From positions 24,686,615 through 24,750,614 of the forward strand of contig JBANSL010000012.1 of the NCBI GenBank assembly GCA_037127255.1: 64,000 nt of DNA, given 5' to 3'. Shown piece by piece: positions 11,876 to 22,543 of the stretch (position 1 is the stretch's first letter; every line of letters starts with the position of its first letter). The position numbers and the translations under genes were made by a program. The notes under the pieces are model-generated. The model was not told the origin of the DNA and ran no database searches. It saw only the letters and a list, made by a program, of their open reading frames with translations. This DNA is from Persicaria tinctoria (taxonomy: Eukaryota > Streptophyta > Magnoliopsida > Caryophyllales > Polygonaceae).

Positions 11876-12016
11876 TTTCGATTCCAAGTAAGTAAAACCC
11901 CGATTGCCATATCTGTTGAATATTCACTGTTCTTTATTTAGGGTTTTCGTCGATTCCAAGTTTGTGTTCCAAGCTTTCAATTCCAAGTAAGTTCAACCCC
12001 GATTGCCAAGTGTGCT
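11876..12016 (+). repeat. Imperfect direct repeat around a splice-donor-like motif
   Basis: Two copies of about 45 bp lie about 95 bp apart (11876 and 11970). Each contains ATTCCAAGTAAGT followed by a CCCCGATTGCCA segment. AA|GTAAGT is a strong donor, so one copy may be the 5' splice site of the leader intron of the coiled-coil gene, whose acceptor would be TTGTAG at 12632-12637. Confidence 0.4.
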
Positions 12017-12648
12017 TTGTGAAGTCAAAATTCCCATATGTGTTATCTTGCATGTGCTTATTTTTGGTGACATTTCATCTCCCTCTCCTATTCATCTTCT
12101 TCATATATACGCAATTGTTAGGATTCAAAAACAAATAGCACATGTAGCAGCCTTTCTGTGTTAGTCTAAAGCATAAATATGATTAACCCTATGATAGTTG
12201 CAACCTTTGTATTTGTCTGTGAAGGTTGTTAGTAGGATGCCTGCGAAGTCTTTGTAATTGGTGACACGTGATTCAAGTTTGGGTGACACGGGATGTGTTA
12301 GTCGGTGACACGGGTCATTTCTTCATTTTGTAACATAACTTTGTCAGAACTTTAACTCATTCATATAAGTTTAATTTGCACGCTTGTATTTACCAATAAC
12401 AACTATGCTTGCACATAGTTCTGTACTTGTACACATTATAAGGTCCGGACAATATTTGACCTTCTAATTAACATTCTCCGTTAATTGTTTGGTGACATAT
12501 CATTTCCTTACACCATTAATCTTTTCCACATATATGTACTTGTGTCCAATATAAAACAGGCTTACATTTTTGCCATAGGTACGTATGTTATTTTGTTTGC
12601 TTTTATTCTGGCATCTGACGTTAATTTTCCCTTGTAGTGGTACGAAGA

Positions 12649-13287
12649 ATGTGGCCGCACTCAGATGACGACATTGACACAGACTCCGACACCGATCGGA
12701 GCTATCAGAGTGGCGACGACCGGAGGTACTTATGGCTCCGTTCAGATTACGACTACGGGAGAAGCCGCAGTGACAATCGTGATCAGGACGAGGATGATGA
12801 AGAGTCAGAGCCCGACCAGGTTGCCGAGGACAACGCGCTATTTGACTTGGCCGCGGAAGAACTCACCGACCTTCGCCAGCGAGTCCAAAACCTGCTCAAC
12901 CGGGATGCTGCCCGGGAGGGGGTTCTGGCCGCCCAGCGCACTGAACTTGAATCCGCACGCACCCATGTCCAGACAACCACTCTTCAGCTGGAGGCCACCC
13001 AGTCCACCCTGGAGGCCACAAATATTGAGTTGGAGTTTACCCAGAGGTCGCTGCAGGCCACACTTGATGAGAACTTGGTCCTCGGCAACAAGTTGGTGAG
13101 GAGCGAGGCTTGCAACAGGCACCTCGCGCAGCGTTTGGTCCGGGTGGGCTCCTTCCTATGTGGGAAGTGGGTCGGCCACGCTAGTGACCACCTCCGCACC
13201 AGACAACTCACACGATGGAACAGGCTGATGGGGTGGCTTCTCGTCCTGATGATGGGAGTTATGGTCCGTATGGTAACCCGGCCGTAG
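12649..13287 (+). CDS. Acidic coiled-coil protein of the element
   Basis: This is a 212-residue frame whose ATG follows a likely splice acceptor (TTGTAG, 12632-12637). The same arrangement, an intron ending just before the ATG, is seen in the two DUF1985 genes nearby. Residues 1-70 are extremely acidic (runs of Asp, Ser and Glu). Residues about 70-165 are a heptad-like coiled coil rich in Leu, Gln, Thr and Glu (LTDLRQRVQNLL and similar). The C-terminal 45 residues are basic and hydrophobic and may be out of the original frame. No catalytic motif is visible. It may be an accessory protein comparable in position to the second gene of VANDAL elements, but homology is not established. Confidence 0.5.
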   Translation: MWPHSDDDIDTDSDTDRSYQSGDDRRYLWLRSDYDYGRSRSDNRDQDEDDEESEPDQVAEDNALFDLAAEELTDLRQRVQNLLNRDAAREGVLAAQRTELESARTHVQTTTLQLEATQSTLEATNIELEFTQRSLQATLDENLVLGNKLVRSEACNRHLAQRLVRVGSFLCGKWVGHASDHLRTRQLTRWNRLMGWLLVLMMGVMVRMVTRP

Positions 13288-13689
13288 GAGCTTCGAAGCT
13301 AGTTGCCTTGGTTTTTTTGCCAAAACTTGTGCTTTTGTTGTAGTAGTTGCCAAATACTGATGTGATCCCAAACAGCTGTGGTTTTTTTTGGACTCCGCCA
13401 GGACTCCGTATATGGCGGATGGCCCCCAATTGTTGCAGTTGGGGGCCTATGTATGGGAAGTTACAAACAATGTCTCACCCACGGTCTGTTAGTTGTCATC
13501 TTTTGGATTGGCGAGTGTGGTTGCACCATTATGAAAGGTGCGTGTAGTATCGGATATGGTATGTTTACGGCTATGTCCCTCGTATATTCTGCATGTCTAG
13601 TACATTGCCACTTGTTGGTGTTTTGCTTGTGTATGACAGTTAATGATCCATAGGAAACAAATTGTCAAATTATGTGGTTCGTATGATAG

Positions 13690-14300
13690 GGGCTTGTCAC
13701 AATTCGTATATGAACCTATGAACACATACACCACGTTAGAAATTGACACTACTCGGCAGAGGTGACACGGACAATTACGTTATGTGACACGGGAATACAA
13801 GTGTTGTCAAACAGGGTATTTCATTACAACTCCAATTGTGCGTTTGAACCGGTCCAGTTGGTTGTCACATGACATTGAATCGTCCACGACAAAAATCATA
13901 GTTATGTGCTTCACGTCAGGTGACACGGGATTTCAAGTTCGGTGACAAGGGATTACGACGTTACAACTCAAATTATGACTTTCAACTGACTTACTTCGTT
14001 GGTACATGTGATTCAATCGTCAAAGAGACGATGATAAATTCATAATTCATGCGCTTCCTGTGACACGACGTTGTGACATTTCGTATATGAACCTATCAAC
14101 ACTCAAACAAGGTTATTACATCACCCTACTCGCCCGCAGTGACACGGACATTCACGTCAGGTGACACGGGATTGCAAGTTCGGTGACAATGGATTACTCG
14201 TTACAACTTAAACAATGTCTTTCAACCGACTTACGTGGTTGCTACACCACATGCAATCATCCACGAGACCTTGGAAATTTATGCGCTTCCTGTCACACGT
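13690..14300 (+). repeat. Left-arm motif blocks (GTGACACGGG)
   Basis: Three diverged blocks of 110-160 bp start near 13757, 13917 and 14158. Each opens with a pair of GTGACA motifs 22-23 bp apart and continues with related sequence (for example ACTTACnTnGTTGnTAC). The segment TTCGTATATGAACCTAT also occurs twice, at 13703 and 14080. Together with the triplet at 12262-12312 they form the left cluster, in which the motif lies mainly on the + strand. Confidence 0.7.
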
Positions 14301-14603
14301 CTATGGTGGCAGAGGTTTTGTGGAACTAATTGTAACCAATGTTCCAACCATGCCAACATGGTGAGCAAATGTTTACAAATTATGATACAAATATTGGATG
14401 AGTCCGCAACACGTAACCACTCACCAAATACAATCAATGCTAAATAGTTCAAATACCAACCTAGTTAACTCCCGTCCACAAGTAAATGTGAGAAGCGGGA
14501 ACCATGTTCATAAATATCCAACACAGTAAAAACGATGTTCATAACATGCATAGACCGTAACCTTAAATTTCTTAACAATGGCAACTGGTGATCACACCTG
14601 AGA

Positions 14604-17600
14604 TCATAACTCTATGCCATTAAAGATGCGAACAACGAGCATGTGCCTAAACGCCCCGATGAAAACGTCGTCAAGACCGTCGTAGGTGGGGGTGTCCTTC
14701 GTCAGTAGTTGCATGAACCTGACCGTGTACGGTCCACAGTCGCCACTGCAATACATAATCGCCGGAGTCATATTCATTAAAGGCAGATCCAAGTTTGAGA
14801 CGAAGATATAAAGTGTTGGGACAAAAATTACCTCTGCTTGTTTTGCGGAATCCTTTTCTCGCGACTAAGGGTGAACGGGTTTGGCAACTTGTCGCTGTAG
14901 GTTGCCGTCAACCCGGGGTGGGCTTTCATCAGTTCGGGGATCAGGTGGGTTATGCAGCTTAAGTGTGCCGGCAGATGGCGGTCCCTGACGATGTACACGT
15001 CCGAATCATAAACCCTTACCTACCACCCCACCAGATCTATAGCGACGGCGATCCAGTGAACACTGTCCACGTTCAAAGGTAGGAGGATGAGTTCCGCCCC
15101 TTCCCACGACCGGCCTATCATCGCCGGGGACCGCCCGTCTAAGTAGCCAAGCAGCTTCTCGTCGGCTTGGTAGCTACCCTCATCGCTCTTGTATTTGCCC
15201 CACTCTGTCTGCAGATAGCGACCGAAATATGTGTCCACAACGATAACTCGACCAGCAAAGTCGCCGGCCCTCTCCGATAACCCTTTCCGAAGAAGATAGC
15301 ATGCTTGTTCCATGTGCTGCATCGATTACAACCCTAGTCAAAATCCAAATATATTCGACTTCCTTTTACAGTACATACCTTGTCATTCGGAAGACAAAGA
15401 CAGTCACTTAGACGGGTATCGTACCTCAGAGTTAACCCAAACTGTGGGCGTTTTTAGTGCGGTGAAGAACTCCTTACTCAGCGCCGTCCCGTATGCAGTC
15501 TTGCATGTGTCCTCATCCCCGCTGCACAACCACAACCAAAATGTTAGGGAATCGGAGTCCTCTATGCAATAAGATGGCTAAGTATGCTGATGAGTGTCAC
15601 CTTTCCATCCACCGGAGGAACCCCTCGTTGTCTGACACGGAAACAAGACCCAGATTAATCGCGACCGCGCCTTCGACAACGTTCTTCCCTTTTCGGCCCC
15701 GCGTTTTCTTCTCATGGGGGGCTTCACTTCTCCTTCAACTCCTTGACCTCTCTTACTCTTCCTGCCTCGAGCGGGCTCCGGTCTTGGAGGCTCTGGGATC
15801 TGCAAATAGGTTTGACAGTTTGAACTGAGAAGGGAAAAAAATTTTCAAACCCGTGTCACCCTCTTCTGTACTCGTGTCGGCTTCCGGTGATACACTTGTC
15901 ACTTACGTACTACTATAGATTTAAACGACAGGAATTGTAACAGCCATTTTACCTTGTTCTCATCCTGTCCTTCCCGCGTCGATTCGTCGATCCATGTAGG
16001 TGGTACAACCGTTGAACCAGCTTTACCGCTTATGTCCTCACCAACCCTATGGTTCCCGACCTTCTGGTCACTGACGTATCCCCCAGTTCCTCGAACGGGA
16101 TCGTCTTTGACCGCCGCTGAGATCTGGCAATTGGTAACGGTTAAGTCAACTGTGATGAAGTTCGTATATTTGTTCCCTTGTCACTTAACTTATTAATACG
16201 TGTCCATTCACTTTAACAACCGTGTGCGGTGTGTGCAAAATAGTAACAAATTATAAATTGCTGATTCTATAACCCCTTGACCGTGGTAACTCAAAATACC
16301 ATGTAAAGTAACAACCAAATTACCTCCTCTTCTCCTTCTGTTCTCTGGTCTTCCACCCTAGTTTGTCCTTCTGTCCCCCCGTTCTTTCGGTCCTTATCCT
16401 GTCCACATAAATCTCCCATTGGTTTCTGCTCACCTCCTGCATTCGACTGCCCATCTCGCATCCCATTCACATAACCTTCCAACACCTTCATCTGAGACAG
16501 AAAGTGCATAAATGAGGGGTGGTCAGCGAATCTTATTCAGCTTTGGGAGATAAGTAACCCGTGTCACCTCTAACAGTTATCCGTGTCACGTATAAAATAT
16601 ACTGGTGACACAAATGCCACAACCGTTACACGTACCTTCTCATCCATGCTCCGCATCCAACTTGACATGGTTCCCATCCTCTCCAACATCAGTTCTACTG
16701 ACTTCAACAACTTATCCTCCCAGGATTCACTGGTCCCATCTCGTTGCTCCGAACTCGGGCCGGACTTGGCTGAGCCTTCACCGTAATAACTCGGTGCCAA
16801 AGCAGCCTCAATGTCATCAAAGTAGAGATCAGGCTCCTCATGCTGGTAGAAGCACCCGCGCATCAAATCAAACTCGCCGGCCATCGGTACTAGTATCGGG
16901 TTGTCTTCGACCTTAATTCTATCAGATTTTTCAGGGTCCATGCGGGACTGGATCGTCTCATGCATTAGATTGTCGTCATCGGCTGTCCACCTCAGCATGC
17001 GAGGCAACGCCGTGTTGGAGACCCGCCTGGCGAACGCCTCCCCAATCCCCGGCACTGCTTCGTACAGCCATATCTAATACAACCACACGTGTCACTCGAA
17101 TGAGTCCATCAATTGCGCGTACTAGTTTAAGCATAAGTACGGTCAAGTAGGTTACTTGGAACGCATATGGAAATCCCATAAGCCCATATCCATATCGATC
17201 GTCCTTGTCGTTTGCCTTCGGCTTCAGGTCGGCGACACGTCGTTCAATGACCCCCGACAGGGACTGGTGGGTGGCCTCGTACACAACCCTGCCCCAGGGG
17301 TAATCCAGAAATCGATCAACGTTCTCCACAAGCTTCACAATCCACCCTCGTATGGATTTCCTGGGTTCTTCCCCCAGCAGAACTCCTTCGACGATGAGTA
17401 GGAGAGCGATCTTAAAACGCTTTCGAGCACTGGGCTCCTTCAATATGGAGTTCTTGAAGGCGTTCTCCAGCTCACCGACCTTCATGTTGTCTGTTCCGAA
17501 TAAGTCCTTCAGAGCCTTCTTTGTCTTCTTGTCATCCTCCGTCTCTGTGTCTTCCCCCCGAACTCGACCACACCGCAGGCCAGTAACGAGCGCAAACTCC

Positions 17601-17929
17601 TTCATAGAGAATCGCCGCAGCTTGCCTTGAAGCATGTACCAAGTCTCCCACTTCTTTGCTGTCACAACCTGCCTTTGTAACACGTAATGCAGTAGTTGCG
17701 ACGAGAATTGAACCCGGTTATCCATTTGCACAATACCCCCTAATTGGCTTCGCTGCAGCTTCTCCTAGTCCACGGGGTCAACCCAATCGTCCATGTTGAC
17801 GAGCAGAGACACTTTGGAACACTGGTTGACCCGGCCTCGGAAATGCTTCTCTTCCGGCACTGCGAGTCGAGGCTCCACCTTCTTAGGTGCCCGGACACCT
17901 TTCCTCCTCAAATTCTGGGACCGAACCAT
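14604..17929 (-). pseudogene. DUF1985-Ulp1 protease gene, copy A (defective)
   Basis: Eight coding exons can be traced by GT-AG sites. Exon 1 (17929-17156) encodes the DUF1985 domain (FSSQLLHYVLQRQ, KLRRFSMKEFALVTGLRCG, ENVDRFLDYPWGRV). Exon 2 (17073-16636) continues it with an acidic region. Exons 3-5 are a charged linker. Exons 6-8 (to 14604) form a C48/Ulp1-type cysteine protease with catalytic His in SVHWIAVAIDL and catalytic Cys in GDCGPY near the C-terminus. Lesions: TAG at codon 55 (17765-17767) where copy B has Trp; TAG at 15020-15022 where copy B has Glu, between the catalytic His and Cys; and a probable 1-nt frameshift near 15690. The start ATG follows an intron acceptor (TTGCAG). 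Ulp1-type proteases remove SUMO-like tags; DUF1985 is found in VANC-type anti-silencing proteins. It is probably no longer able to make a full protein. Confidence 0.8.
15433..16635 (-). repeat. TGTCAC motifs in introns of copy A
   Basis: The introns contain TGTCAC at 15595, 15857, 15898, 16182, 16563 and 16585, with TGTCGG at 15878 in the same spacing series (21-22 bp steps). They read as GTGACA on the coding strand of the gene. The coding exons are almost free of the motif. Confidence 0.6.
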
Positions 17930-18840
17930 GTTTTTCCTGCAATTAAGTGCACATGAACATTATCAATATCCACAAAAACTCATCCCCTTCCGAATACGGC
18001 TGTCTGCGACTGTTTCACGATAAAAGGCCCATGTCACCTACTGAAGTAACCCTTGTCACCCAACAAAATAGCTCGTGTCATGATTGTCAGTTTTCTTGAC
18101 CCTAGTGTCCTACAGTACCCGTTTCTGACAGGGGTTTTTCTCCACGATGCCAATCTGGGTAAAAGCACCCGCAAGCCTCCGACCCTCTTCTTCAACCTCG
18201 CTTCCTCTTCTCTGTCAATTCCTCCCTTCCCCACACCCCTTTTATCCCAGATCTGTATTACCCCGTATCCCCATTTCCCCAAATGACAGGAATTCCCCAA
18301 TTCCCCTAATGACAGTAATTCCAATTCCCCAATTTCAGGTTTTTTTTTCGATCCCAATTTGCATGCCTTACAACGAAACAGTTGAATAATGCAATTCAAT
18401 TGGGCAAGATTGGAAATTAAGTGAAGATTCACCATAGTAGCGATTGGTAGGGAAAGATTTAAAAATTCAATTAAGTTGTACCTGTATTCCTGTGCCTTCC
18501 TCTCCGAACCGCCTTCTCCGGCGGCTTGGTCCGTTTTCCGGCGACTTCCTCCCTCTCCGGTACGAAATAATGGGATAGTGCAAATTAAGTGGGGAAGAAT
18601 GCAAATTAAGTACAGATTATGAGTTTTACAGATGGGTGAGGACGGATTTGAAAATCCAATTGAGTTGTACCTGTTTTCCTGCGCCTTCCTCTCGAGTACG
18701 GGCTTCTCCGGCTGCTTCCTCCCTCTCCTTTACAGGTTCTCCCCTTTCCCTTAACTTCACAACCGCCTCCCTTCACTCCTAATATTCGGTCTCTATCTCT
18801 CTCTCTCCTTCCCTTGTGTAGGTGGTGGTTTTTAGTCGCC
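17930..18840 (-). promoter_or_regulatory. Upstream region of copy A with duplicated leader exon
   Basis: Two related blocks of about 190 bp lie in tandem. Each has, on the minus strand, a donor AACAG|GTACAACT or ATACAG|GTACAACT (18481 and 18671) preceded by purine-rich, CCGGAGAAGG-like leader sequence. The same layout (CAGAACAG|GTACGCC near 23127) lies upstream of copy B. They look like alternative 5'-UTR exons whose intron ends just before the ATG at 17929. TGTCAC motifs at 18030 and 18052, and TGTCAT at 18076, are spaced exactly 22 bp apart within the leader intron. Confidence 0.5.
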
Positions 18841-19322
18841 AACTGCAATGAATGCCAGTTACGTACTATTCTTTTCTTTACCTTTTTCATTTCGAGGAAC
18901 ACAGCAATTTGTTTTCTTTTAAATTTTTTTTTTTAGTAACTCATTCGAACTCTGCAACCAAATGCCACCCTGTCAAAGATTCCTTTTCCTTTGTCGTTTT
19001 GTTATGTTGTCCCAGTATCGGGTCCCTTCTTTCCATGCACGTGTCACCTGACATGTTTCTTCGTGTCACTATTAACTGCATCATATTCCTACGTAACGTG
19101 TAAATGACCCATGTCACCCCCTTTGAATCCTCCTGTCCCCTTACGACAAATAACGTGTCACCAAATTTGATACATACATGTAGCTACACTGCCAAGTTTA
19201 CTTCCACTGTTACAAATTTTTTCACAGTCGACAACTATCAATTTTTCCAAAATATCCAACTGTTTAACTTCCACTGTTACACGAGGGTGTTTAAGATTGG
19301 AGCCAAGTATTCACTACAAACT
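18841..19322. other. Spacer between copies A and B with motif cluster
   Basis: No gene is seen. TGTCAC occurs at 19041, 19063 and 19113, TGTCCC at 19135 and TGTCAC at 19157, again at 22-bp steps (19041/19063 and 19113/19135/19157). This lies just downstream of the stop codon of copy B. Confidence 0.55.
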
Positions 19323-22300
19323 CTAGCATCCGAGTCGACCATGGAAAACCCCAACAGCTAGCATCTGCCGGTATGCCTCAATGTATGTGTCGTCCAATCC
19401 ATCGAAGTTAGGGCCGCTCTCCAGCAGGAGGTACATGAATCGAATGGTGTACGGGCCACAATCACCGCTGCAAAGAGGAACATTCGGTCAGAACGCGGAC
19501 ACCGATTCCCCATCCAATCAAACGAAATAGATCAAAGTCATCCTACTTACGTTAGCTTGTTCTGTGGAAGGCTCTTGTCCCGGCGAATGGCAAACGGCGT
19601 GGGGACCTTATCCGCATACTTCACCTTCAGATCTGGGTGTGCACCCATGACGACAGGGATCAGGCTCATCACAGGCATTAAAATGTTATGGAGTCGGCGT
19701 TCCGTCGCCGTGTGGACGTCGCAGTCATACACCCTTACCTCCCACTCCTTCAGATCGATGGCAAGGGCAACCCAGTGTTAGTTCTTGACGTTGAAGGGGA
19801 GGAGGATGAGGTCCGCACCTGACCACGCTCGTCCCAACGGCTTCGGCGACCCCCCGTTGAAGTACGCCATCAATGCATCACTAGGCTTGTACGCTTGGGG
19901 GATGCCGGTGTACTCCTTCCATTCCCTAGGTAGATAAATTCCCGCTAAGCACGAATCGACTACGATGACTCCACTGCCCATGTCACCCGTTCTGTCAGCG
20001 ACCGCTTTGCGCAGAAGGTAGCAGCACTCCTCCATCTCCTGCATGAAGTGAACCGCAATTACAATCCATAATCCTGACACGGGAAATTTTAGAGGTGACA
20101 AGTCGTCATACCACAGTTCCCAACCATTCCTGGGGTTTCTTCAGACGGTTGAGTAACTCCTTCGTCATATCCACACCGCAGGGTGACGTGCTCACCTCCG
20201 CGTCCCCACTGGACGTTAAGTTTCTGTCAGGTATTGTGGACGTCCAACTATCTACCTTCGTCGTCCATTCGAGTGTAAGACACAGAACCTACGTACCTTG
20301 CCAACCAACTTGTCATGGCCTCGTTGTCCGTCGCAGACACCATTCCTAGATGAACAGCATCGCCGGGAACAGTTGCTGCCTTCTGGGGTCGCGATTTCTT
20401 CGCCGGGGGAGCCAACTCCTCTCCAACAGCCTTCCTCGTCTTCTTCGCCGCCTTAGATACATAAACCTGAGCTACCCTGGGCTTCGGCCTCTCCTCAACT
20501 TCATTTTTGTTTCCACCTTCCTCTTCACCGGACGCCTTTAAACCAACCCCTCCAACCTGCAAACATATCAAACTTCAGCTCAGATTTCCACTTCCCCTTG
20601 TCACATAACAGATATTCTCATGTCACTTTACCTATACTATCATGTCACATATAAAATCACCTTTATTTCATAAATAAACCTTACCTCTTTGGTCTTTCCT
20701 CCCCCCCCCCCCCCCCCCCTCCCCTGCCTTCACAGATTCAGGTTCATTATCATTGTCCCCGACATCATGAACACCTTGCTTGGTCTCTCCTGAAATCTTA
20801 TCACTTGCCTTCACAGTTTCAAATTTTCCAGTGTCACTTAACATTACAAATCATGTCACACAGCTAAAATATTCCTGTCACATTCTTCCAGTGTCGCTGA
20901 AATTAACAAATCTTGTGATGTTTACCAACAACTTACCTTACCACCTGGTCCACCCTCACCGGCTTTACCCGCAATTGAGTCTATCAACTCGTCCAGTTTT
21001 ATCTCTTCTCCACCTTCTTCTTTATCGATTGCTTCTTGCCATGCCGTCCCCTTACACTGAACATCCCGCAGCTCAGTCACGACCACCTCCAATAATTTCA
21101 GCTGCAGGTGACCAAATTATTACTTGATATCACCATACGGTGTAAGAAATCAACACAATTCACCCTTCATACCAATTTCGTTCTTTATCTACACTACTTG
21201 TCACTTGTCCAATTTCACGTGTCCGCAGTCCATTTACCCTAGTTCACAGTAATCCCCAGTCTCCACAAAAGAAATAATTGGGAAGTTATTGCGTACCTTT
21301 TTATCCATCTTCTCCATCCATGTTGACATTATCTCAAGCTTGTCCATTACTTGTGCCAAAGTCTTGGCCATGTCCCCCACCCCGCCATCTTTTTCATTGC
21401 CTCCTCTTCCCGTACTTGGGGACCTCCCACCAGGGCCTTCGAAATGTCTCAGCAACGGTGCAACTAGGTCGTCCAAAAAGGGGTCGGACTTCTCATCATC
21501 GTACACACACCCATCCATCAGCTCCAGCTCAGCCTCCTCTGGTGTGAGTATTGGGTTATCATCAATCTCTATGGCCTCCTCTCCCTCTGCTTCGGTGCAC
21601 CTGGCTATATCATTATAAGCGAGGTTCTCGTCCTTGAGGGCCCATCTCATGCAACGAGGGAATGCCGTCGTCGACACCTTCGTCGCAAACCGGACCCCCC
21701 ATTTCGGCATGGATTCCAGCAACCAAATCTGCACCGTATCCCCACTCAAATTAGTACATTTTCAGCATATGATTTTCAGTTTGATCATGGGTGTTGTCCA
21801 GAAGGTTACCTGAAAGGATACCGGATAACCCACCAGGCCATAACCATTGCGCTTCTTTCGATCTTCTGCCTTTATCTCAGCCTCCCGGCGCTTTACGGCA
21901 CCGTTCAGCGACACGTGTGTGGCAGCATGGATTACCCTCCCCCATGGGAATGCCAAAAACCTATCAACATTTTCCACCAATCGGACGATCCAGCTCCTCA
22001 CCCCCTTCCTCTGGTCCTCTCCTAACAAACGCCCCCCACAATGTACAGCAGCACTAGCTTGAATCGTCTTCTCGGGCTCGGCACCACCATTAGTGAGTTT
22101 TTCAGCTCGGTCTCGAGCTCACCAACCGTCATCTTCTCGTTCCCAAAAAAATCCTTTATATCTTTCTCGTCCTCCTCCATCTCAGTAGCTGCTGGTTGAC
22201 TGCACCGCAGCCCGGTTACTAAAGCAAACTCCTTGAGGGAGAACCTCCTGAGCTTCCCCTTAATCTGGTACCACGTCTCCCACTCCTTTTCGCTTTTAAG

Positions 22301-22543
22301 CTGTCGCTGGAGTGCATAATGCACAATTTGTGAAGAAAATTTTACAGTGTGCGCCAGCCGCACAACCCCACCAAGCTGGGAGTCCAGCAACTTCTGCCAG
22401 TCCCTAGGGTCAACATAATCGTCAATGTTGTTCAGCATTGACATTCTTGAGCCCTGGTTGACCCGGGCCCGGAAATGCCTGTCTTCGGGGACTAGGTAGT
22501 CAGGCACTTTGTTCTTCACGCTCACATTCTTCGTCCTCATCAT
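19323..22543 (-). pseudogene. DUF1985-Ulp1 protease gene, copy B (defective)
   Basis: It is paralogous to copy A, with the same exon plan: exon 1 22543-21810, exon 2 21728-21297, exon 3 21101-20937, exon 4 ending 20685, exon 5 20556-20297, exon 6 about 20222-20111, exon 7 20038-19551, exon 8 19467-19323. DUF1985 segments are KLRRFSLKEFALVTGLRC and ENVDRFLAFPWGRV. The protease has His in HWVALAIDL and Cys in GDCGPY. By eye the DUF1985 domains of A and B share roughly 60% identity. Lesions differ from copy A: a 1-nt deletion near 22028 (frame lost after LLYIVGGV) and a TAA at 19778-19780 directly before the catalytic His. Exon 4 contains a 19-C tract (20701-20719). The linker is Lys/Pro-rich and may hold a nuclear signal. 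Confidence 0.82.
20590..20900 (-). repeat. Phased TGTCAC arrays in introns of copy B
   Basis: TGTCAC occurs at 20601, 20623 and 20645, and again at 20832, 20854 and 20876, each step exactly 22 bp. The two triplets lie in two different introns flanking exon 4, so the arrangement was built or kept independently of the exon. Confidence 0.75.

Noticed and set aside
12665..13122. Alternative frames overlapping the coiled-coil gene
   Set aside because: The frame from 12649 gives a coherent acidic and heptad-like protein; the others are Pro/Thr- or Ser-rich shadows.
20701..20719. C19 tract taken as an intron or gap artefact
   Set aside because: It lies inside a well-bounded exon of copy B; its length is uncertain but the sequence around it continues normally.
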